DNA from: an uncultured Bacteroides sp. | GTDB taxonomy: Bacteria; Bacteroidota; Bacteroidia; Bacteroidales; Bacteroidaceae | NCBI GenBank assembly: GCA_949292025.1 | Contig: CASEYC010000087.1 | Span: 1-59,811, forward strand | Direction of reading: 5' to 3' | Length of the DNA stretch: 59,811 nt | Part shown: positions 56,001-59,811 of the stretch, one piece after another | Position numbering within the stretch: the stretch's first letter is position 1 | Layout: each line of letters opens with the position of its first letter | The notes under the pieces: model-generated | Database searches by the model: none | What the model was told of the DNA's origin: nothing | Seen by the model: the letters and a program-made list of their open reading frames with translations, nothing else | Made by a program: the position numbers and the translations under genes

Positions 56001-56928
56001 TGCCGTCCTCGAAGAGGATGCCTTTCCCGTCTTCCTTCCAATAGTCACGGTTGTAGGCGTTCAGATGGCCTTCGTAGAAACCGAACTTGGGCAACAGGAC
56101 GGGATTTCCCGTCAGTTGGTAATAGTCGTTCAGCAGGGCGACGGGTTGCTCGTCCACCATGACGAAGAGGTCCAAGTAGTCTGTCCGGTGACTCAGCGTC
56201 ACAAGCCCCTGTTGTTTCCGGCCGAAGTCATATTCGCCTTGGGCAAAGGTGTACCATAGGATGCCGTAACCGGCCGTGGACCAATAGAACGGATTGGGCG
56301 AAGCCACGCCACCATCCGTCCAACTGTTCTGGTTCTCGATAGCAATGGTCTTCCCCTTGTGCGAGAAACGGCCGTTCTGCACACCGCCGCCATAGAAGTA
56401 TTCCTGCGGCTGTTCCTTCAGCGTCAGGGTCACTTGCTTCTTGTCGAAAGTGGCGGGGGCGGCTTCTTCCAGCACGATGCGGCCCGTCTGGAGGTCTTTC
56501 ACGCTCATCAGGGTCGTGTTCTTGTCAAATGTCACCAGGATGCGGTCTGTGCCGACAGAGATATGGCCTGCCTCCTGCCCGATTTGCAACAGGCTGACGT
56601 CCTTGCGCGGCTGGTCTACCAGGATTTGCGCTTCAGGATGGGCCACGGGGTCGCGCAGGATTCCCCCTTTCGGGTCATGGAACAGGCGGAAAATATTGTT
56701 ACCGTAGAAATCTAACGTCAGGCGTTGTTGGTTGGAGTAAATGATTTCCACAGTTGTGGGATTAAGGGATACGACATCCACGATGCGGATGCCTTGCGTT
56801 GCTTCGGTTGTGCTTCCTGCCGGCGTGGCGGAAACAGCATATACGTTGCCGCATACCAGCGATGCAGACAACAACAAGGCGGACGGAAACAGTCGCCAAG
56901 TCTTGCCGGAGATAGTGATTCTGTTCAT
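53065..56928 (-). CDS. Multidomain GH31 glycosidase with FN3, F5/8C, dockerin and cohesin-like modules
   Basis: Secreted 1287-aa enzyme. Order: signal peptide (about 1-31); GH31 N-terminal beta domain; catalytic barrel (about 275-600) with likely nucleophile Asp428 in KTDVAWVG and acid/base Asp480 in WSGDQTGGNW; C-terminal beta domains (to about 835); FN3-like (about 865-945); F5/8-type C (CBM32-like, about 955-1090); dockerin-like pair of Ca-binding repeats (DINHDRLVDENDL and DLNRNGLIDAYDI, about 1095-1150); cohesin-like end (about 1160-1285). The KTDVAWVG form suggests an alpha-galactosidase/alpha-N-acetylgalactosaminidase-type GH31 rather than alpha-glucosidase; this is inference. The start at 56928 is the one followed by the signal peptide. 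Confidence 0.85.
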   Translation of the reverse strand: MNRITISGKTWRLFPSALLLSASLVCGNVYAVSATPAGSTTEATQGIRIVDVVSLNPTTVEIIYSNQQRLTLDFYGNNIFRLFHDPKGGILRDPVAHPEAQILVDQPRKDVSLLQIGQEAGHISVGTDRILVTFDKNTTLMSVKDLQTGRIVLEEAAPATFDKKQVTLTLKEQPQEYFYGGGVQNGRFSHKGKTIAIENQNSWTDGGVASPNPFYWSTAGYGILWYTFAQGEYDFGRKQQGLVTLSHRTDYLDLFVMVDEQPVALLNDYYQLTGNPVLLPKFGFYEGHLNAYNRDYWKEDGKGILFEDGKRYKESQKDNGGIKESLNGEKQNYQFSARAVIDRYKANDMPLGWLLPNDGYGAAYGQTGTLDGNIQNLKSLTDYAHQNGVEIGLWTQSDLHPKEGVEPLLQRDIVKEVRDAGVRVLKTDVAWVGAGYSFGLNGITDVAQIMTYYGNNARPFIISLDGWAGTQRYAGIWSGDQTGGNWEYIRFHIPTYIGSGLSGNPNITSDMDGIFGGKNLVVNTRDFQWKAFTPMQLNMDGWGSNEKYPHALGEPATSINRWYLKLKSELLPYTYSIAREAVDGMPMMRAMFLEYPNRYTWGKSTQYQYLYGPYFLVAPIYQATQADDEGNDVRNGIYLPEGTWIDYFNGDRYEGGRIINNYDAPLWKLPVFVKSGAIIPLANPNNNVQEIDKTLRIYELYPDGYSAFHEYDDDGTTEAYRTEEAFARTYIESVADEKGRVTVTIHPTDGTFEGMVKEKATELRVNITAQPKKVTARIGGKKVKLAEAASLEAFQQGENVYFYDEAPNLNRFATPGTPFAKVVITKNPQLLVKLAKTDITAAAMEVVVEGYSFEPTSLLTHTGTLTAPHAEVTVENTTAYTLKPTWAPVENADYYEILFDSMTYSTIRGTELLFEDLLAETSYDFRIRAVNKDGYSDWTAFAATTKSDPLQFAIRGITGTTSIRNQGGSLRRLFDFEEGELWHTSYNASSVPFDLVADLHTINQLDKFQYVPRDNAGNGTLLKGTVSYSMDKMNWTEAGTFEWKRDASVKTFTFVGQPTARYVRLRVTEAVGNFGSGRELYIFKVPDTESYLPGDINHDRLVDENDLTSYTNYTGLRQGDADFEGYISNGDLNRNGLIDAYDISAVATRLGGGIAPQRPDTLQGTVTLSTAKKSYKAGETIDIVVRGEGLNGVNALSFALPYDATAYEFAGIEADAVSDMRNLTNDRLHTNGVKALYPTFVNIGDRKTLQGDSVLFTIRLKAKKDVKFDLKAQDGMLVNKTMEYIGF

Positions 56929-56929
56929 A

Positions 56930-56962
56930 AGGTATATAAAGGTATATAAAGGCATATAAGGT
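56930..56962 (-). repeat. Short direct repeats in front of GH31
   Basis: AAGGTATATA occurs twice and a variant AAGGCATATA once, in tandem, immediately upstream of the GH31 ATG. It may tune translation initiation; no function is shown. Confidence 0.5.
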
Positions 56963-56966
56963 AAAA

Positions 56967-57001
56967 AAAAGAGGAACCCGGATGAATCTGAGTCCCTCTC
57001 T
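56967..57001 (-). terminator. pckA terminator
   Basis: On the minus strand AGAGGGACTC pairs with GGGTTCCTCT (wobbles allowed) and is followed by eight T. It closes the pckA transcript before GH31. Confidence 0.75.
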
Positions 57002-57029
57002 TTATCATATTGTATAATCTAACTTTCTA

Positions 57030-58637
57030 TTAGAGCTTCGGACCGGCAGCAACCAGAGCCTTACCGGCTTCGTTGCCTTCGAACTTGGCGAAGTTCTTGA
57101 TGAAGCGGCCAGCCAAGTCTTTAGCCTTCTCTTCCCACTTGCAAGCGCAGTCGTAAGTGTCGCGAGGATCGAGGATCTTCGGATCTACGCCCGGCAATTC
57201 AGTCGGAACCACGAAGTTGAAGTACGGGATGGTCTTCGTCGGAGCCTTGTCGATGGAGCCGTCCAGGATGGCGTCGATGATGCCACGAGTATCGCGGATA
57301 GAGATACGCTTGCCGCTACCGTTCCAGCCGGTGTTCACCAAGTAAGCCTTGGCACCCACCTTGTTCATCTTCTTCACCAGCTCTTCAGCATACTTCGTCG
57401 GATGCAAGCTCAAGAAAGCTGCGCCGAAGCAAGCGGAGAACGTCGGAGTCGGTTCCGTGATGCCACGCTCCGTACCAGCCAACTTAGCCGTGAAACCGGA
57501 CAGGAAGTAGTACTGAGCCTGCTGGTCGTCCAGGATGGATACGGGAGGCAGTACGCCGAAGGCATCGGCGGACAGGAAAATTACCTGATGAGCGTGAGGA
57601 CCTTTGGAAACGGGCTTCACGATGTTGTTGATGTGATAGATAGGATAAGATACGCGAGTGTTCTCCGTAACGCTCTTGTCGGCGAAGTCAATAACACCGT
57701 TGGCGTCCACCGTTACGTTCTCCAGCAGGGCGTCACGCTTGATGGCGTTGTAGATATCGGGTTCGCTCTCCTTGTCGAGGTTGATAACCTTGGCATAGCA
57801 ACCGCCTTCGTAGTTGAACACGCCTTCATCGTCCCAGCCGTGTTCGTCGTCACCGATGAGCAGACGCTTCGGGTCAGTGGACAGCGTAGTCTTACCCGTG
57901 CCGGACAGACCGAAGAAGATAGCCGTGTCGGTACCCTCCATGTTCGTGTTGGCAGAGCAGTGCATGGAAGCGATGCCACGCAGCGGGTTCAGGTAGTTCA
58001 TGATGGAGAAGATACCCTTCTTCATCTCACCGCCGTACCACGTGTTCAGGATAACCTGCTCGTTGGTCTTCAGGTTGAACACCGTAGCCGTTTCCGAGTT
58101 CAGGCCCAGTTCCTTGTAGTTCTCAACCTTAGCCTTGGCAGCGTTGAAGGAAACGAAGTCGGGCTCGCCATAGTTGGCCAGTTCCTCTTCCGTCGGACGG
58201 ATGAACATATTCTTCACGAAGTGAGCCTGCCATGCCACTTCCATGATGAAGCGCACTTTCAGACGAGTAGCGGGGTTAGCACCGCAGAACGTATCCATCA
58301 CGAACAGGCGCTTGCCGCTCAGCTGCTTCACAGCCTTGGCCTTCAGGTCAGCCCAAGCCTCTTCAGAGCAGGGTTTGTTGTCATTCTTATATTCATCAGA
58401 AGTCCACCATACAGTGTCCTTGCTGGCTTCATTATATACAAAGAACTTATCCTTGGGCGAACGACCCGTGTAGATACCGGTCATCACGTTTACGGCGCCG
58501 AGCTCCGTAACCTGGCCTTTCTCATAGCCTTCCAGACCAGCCTTGGTCTCTTCTTCGAACAATACTTCGTAAGACGGGTTGTGGAGAATCTCCTTCACGT
58601 CTACGATACCATACTTGCTTAAATCTAAATTTGCCAT
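57030..58637 (-). CDS. pckA: Phosphoenolpyruvate carboxykinase (ATP)
   Basis: Interconverts oxaloacetate and PEP with ATP/ADP; in gut Bacteroidota it mainly runs as CO2 fixation toward succinate. The 535-aa protein has the kinase-1 loop [24 protein letters not shown] (metal and nucleotide contacts), and the [13 protein letters not shown] segment of the ATP-type family. Promoter TACTTTTG is at 58709-58702 with TTG 18 bases upstream. It is monocistronic and its GC-rich, optimised codon use suggests high expression. Confidence 0.97.
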   Translation of the reverse strand: MANLDLSKYGIVDVKEILHNPSYEVLFEEETKAGLEGYEKGQVTELGAVNVMTGIYTGRSPKDKFFVYNEASKDTVWWTSDEYKNDNKPCSEEAWADLKAKAVKQLSGKRLFVMDTFCGANPATRLKVRFIMEVAWQAHFVKNMFIRPTEEELANYGEPDFVSFNAAKAKVENYKELGLNSETATVFNLKTNEQVILNTWYGGEMKKGIFSIMNYLNPLRGIASMHCSANTNMEGTDTAIFFGLSGTGKTTLSTDPKRLLIGDDEHGWDDEGVFNYEGGCYAKVINLDKESEPDIYNAIKRDALLENVTVDANGVIDFADKSVTENTRVSYPIYHINNIVKPVSKGPHAHQVIFLSADAFGVLPPVSILDDQQAQYYFLSGFTAKLAGTERGITEPTPTFSACFGAAFLSLHPTKYAEELVKKMNKVGAKAYLVNTGWNGSGKRISIRDTRGIIDAILDGSIDKAPTKTIPYFNFVVPTELPGVDPKILDPRDTYDCACKWEEKAKDLAGRFIKNFAKFEGNEAGKALVAAGPKL

Positions 58638-58701
58638 TTTCTTTAAGTTTTTAAATTGGTATTTGGTTGATGATTTTTCTTATCTTTTCGCTTTTCGCCC
58701 G

Positions 58702-58730
58702 CAAAAGTAGCATTTTTCTGCATACGGCAA
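58702..58730 (-). promoter_or_regulatory. pckA promoter
   Basis: Minus-strand TACTTTTG (58709-58702) with TTG (58730-58728) 18 bases upstream. It lies 65 bases before the pckA ATG. Confidence 0.6.
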
Positions 58731-58998
58731 TGTCCTATCCCATACTTTTTTCCGTAATAAAATGCTCTTTTATATATCCGTAACACTATCTGCAAAGTGA
58801 ATATGGCAAATTACGCTTCTCGGCACTCAACAAAAACGGAAGAGGCCCGGGGCGGCCTCTGCAAACCGACGAAATCAAAAGATTGAGTGGATTGCCTGGA
58901 TAATAGAAACAGCCATGGGGATAAGATGCAATTATGTCCGCTGAATAGTCACGTGCTCATAGGTTAGTTTATACTATGTAGAACAGAATGTCAACGTT

Positions 58999-59055
58999 GT
59001 AGGGGCGGGGCTTGCCCCCGCCCTGATTCAAGGCGACCGCAAGGGTCGCCCCTAC
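58999..59055. repeat. REP-like palindromic element
   Basis: Bounded by GTAGGGGCG and CGCCCCTAC, with two inner GC-rich hairpins (GGGCGGGGCTTGCCCCCGCCC and GGCGACCGCAAGGGTCGCC are the inner arms). It resembles small GC-rich palindromic repeats scattered between genes in many bacteria. Confidence 0.75.
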
Positions 59056-59273
59056 ACGTTCCGCGTTCTATAGCATCATTTCATTTTGCACACTTATACT
59101 TATAACGATTCAGCGCCATGTTGAGAAATTCGCACCTTAAAAAGAGCGAGTATAGCACCGTCAAGTTTGTAGTCTCACTTCCTCCCCGAAAGCTTCCTGA
59201 GTTAATCTGGCATACGGTCACATGTGTACATCAATGGCCTTCCGCCGACTACCACATACATAACTGAAGAGTT

Positions 59274-59309
59274 ATCTCAATGCTGTATCAGCAGTAACCC
59301 ATGAGTCAA
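59274..59309 (-). CRISPR. Degenerate terminal repeat near the array
   Basis: About 28 of 36 positions match the array repeat; preserved parts are TCTCAAT near the left and CAGCAGTAACCCATG in the middle. Distance to the next repeat is 181 bases, too long for one spacer, so this is either a decayed array end or an ancestral sequence from which the repeat derives. Confidence 0.5.
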
Positions 59310-59454
59310 GAACGGGAAGGGAAGCATCCTCCCCTCGCGGTCAAATGTACCTCCAATATAGGAGCTGTTACGTGCATTGATGAGAGTCAACAACTTCGCC
59401 GACGGCAACAAGCCGTTTCGTCTTAATCTTCCAAGACTCGTCAGGGCAGTTGAA

Positions 59455-59811
59455 ATCTCAATACCGCCGCAGCAGTAACCCATGTGATCATCATTATGTC
59501 AACCAATTAAAAAAACGCTATTATGGGTCTCAATACCGCCGCAGCAGTAACCCATGTGGTCATTATGGTGCCCGTGAAAAGACTTCGCGACATGTCTCAA
59601 TACCGCCGCAGCAGTAACCCATGTGGTATGTGGTCATCGACCTCGTTTACGCTCTGACTGCAGTAGCGTCTCAATACCGCCGCAGCAGTAACCCATGTGG
59701 TCATCGACCTCGTTTACGCTCTGACTGCAGTAGCGTCTCAATACCGCCGCAGCAGTAACCCATGTGGTCATATGTCAAATTTCAAAATAGAATTTGACGT
59801 TGGTCTCAATA
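59455..59811 (-). CRISPR. CRISPR-type array, truncated at the right edge
   Basis: Five full repeats start at 59455, 59527, 59594, 59668 and 59735, and a sixth begins at 59803. The 36-base repeat begins GTCTCAATACCGCCGC and ends CCCATGTGGTCA, followed by T at every copy. Spacers are 59491-59526, 59563-59593, 59637-59667, 59704-59734 and 59771-59802, i.e. 31-36 bases. Spacers 3 and 4 are identical. The repeat at 59455 has two changes and the one at 59594 has a 7-base duplication ATGTGGT. Read on the minus strand the repeat ends ATTGAGAC, like the 3' handle of many type I/III repeats, and degeneracy at the left end suggests the leader and any cas genes lie beyond 59811. Confidence 0.8.

Larger units (their letters stand above)
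58638..59273. other. Non-coding region between pckA and the CRISPR-like array
   Basis: This 636-base stretch contains the pckA promoter (58702-58730), a small hairpin near 58848, a REP-like element (58999-59055) and unexplained sequence 59060-59273. No CDS with convincing support is seen. Confidence 0.6.

Noticed and set aside
53980-56259. 759-codon open frame opposite the GH31 gene
   Set aside because: Antisense shadow; the minus-strand GH31 has catalytic motifs and a signal peptide.
59231-59260. Possible further decayed repeat left of 59274
   Set aside because: Only loose similarity (TCAATG and CCGCCG), and the 43-base spacing is too short for a repeat-spacer period.
59277-59483. 68-codon minus-strand open frame in the array region
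   Set aside because: Its start and end are both made from array repeats and it lacks codon bias; kept only as an observation on the repeat's origin.

Overview
The window looks like a chromosome segment of a Bacteroidales bacterium, most likely a GC-rich member of or near the Bacteroidaceae. The evidence is a SusC/SusD outer-membrane pair, several TlpA-type lipoproteins, type III glutamine synthetase, the long form of IspG, a direct LL-diaminopimelate aminotransferase route, and repeated TAnnTTTG promoter elements of the Bacteroidota type upstream of genes. Coding DNA is GC-rich and intergenic DNA AT-rich. The species cannot be named from sequence reading alone. About 44 protein genes, one tRNA and one CRISPR-like array are supported.

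Layout. 1-7.4 kb: tRNA-Leu(CAA), GDP-mannose synthesis (manC), greA-HIT, a thioredoxin-fold lipoprotein without its cysteines, pnp and fabG. 7.4-12.1 kb (minus): operon sppA-lpxK-purine nucleoside phosphorylase-thiL. 12.4-17.9 kb: an HK-like protein lacking the phospho-acceptor His, then two tandem paralogous TlpA-family lipoproteins. 18-24.6 kb: Xaa-Pro aminopeptidase (minus) and a SusC/SusD pair whose SusC signal peptide is out of frame. 24.8-30.1 kb: rpoN, a PAP2-like membrane protein, gcvH, purE, ispG. 30.2-33.4 kb: AraC regulator, two tiny winged-helix proteins and a K+/H+ antiporter. 33.5-50.6 kb: a nitrogen-assimilation island with a leftward run (beta-barrel protein, dapF, dapL, glnN, gltB, gltD, glmS) and a divergent rightward run (glnK, amtB, asnB) around a 0.53-kb AT-rich control region. 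50.7-58.6 kb: nitroreductase and small lipoproteins, a CE2-like SGNH esterase, a multidomain GH31 enzyme with dockerin and cohesin-like modules, and pckA. 58.6-59.8 kb: non-coding DNA, a REP-like element and a CRISPR-type repeat array that runs off the right edge.

How the genes work together. The island links ammonium entry (AmtB, GlnK) to glutamine and glutamate formation (GlnN, GltBD) and to amido or amino transfer into asparagine, glucosamine-6-P and diaminopimelate, the last two being cell-wall precursors. The sppA-lpxK operon serves the envelope. SusCD, the esterase and GH31 point to host or dietary glycan use.

Most notable signals: the CRISPR-like array with a duplicated repeat-spacer unit, a five-copy 22-nt tandem repeat between glnN and gltB, a terminator inside the greA leader, four families of intergenic repeats, the susC frameshift, and two proteins that keep their fold but have lost the active residue (HK-like and TlpA-like). 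No complete new defence system is visible here; cas genes, if any, lie beyond the right edge.
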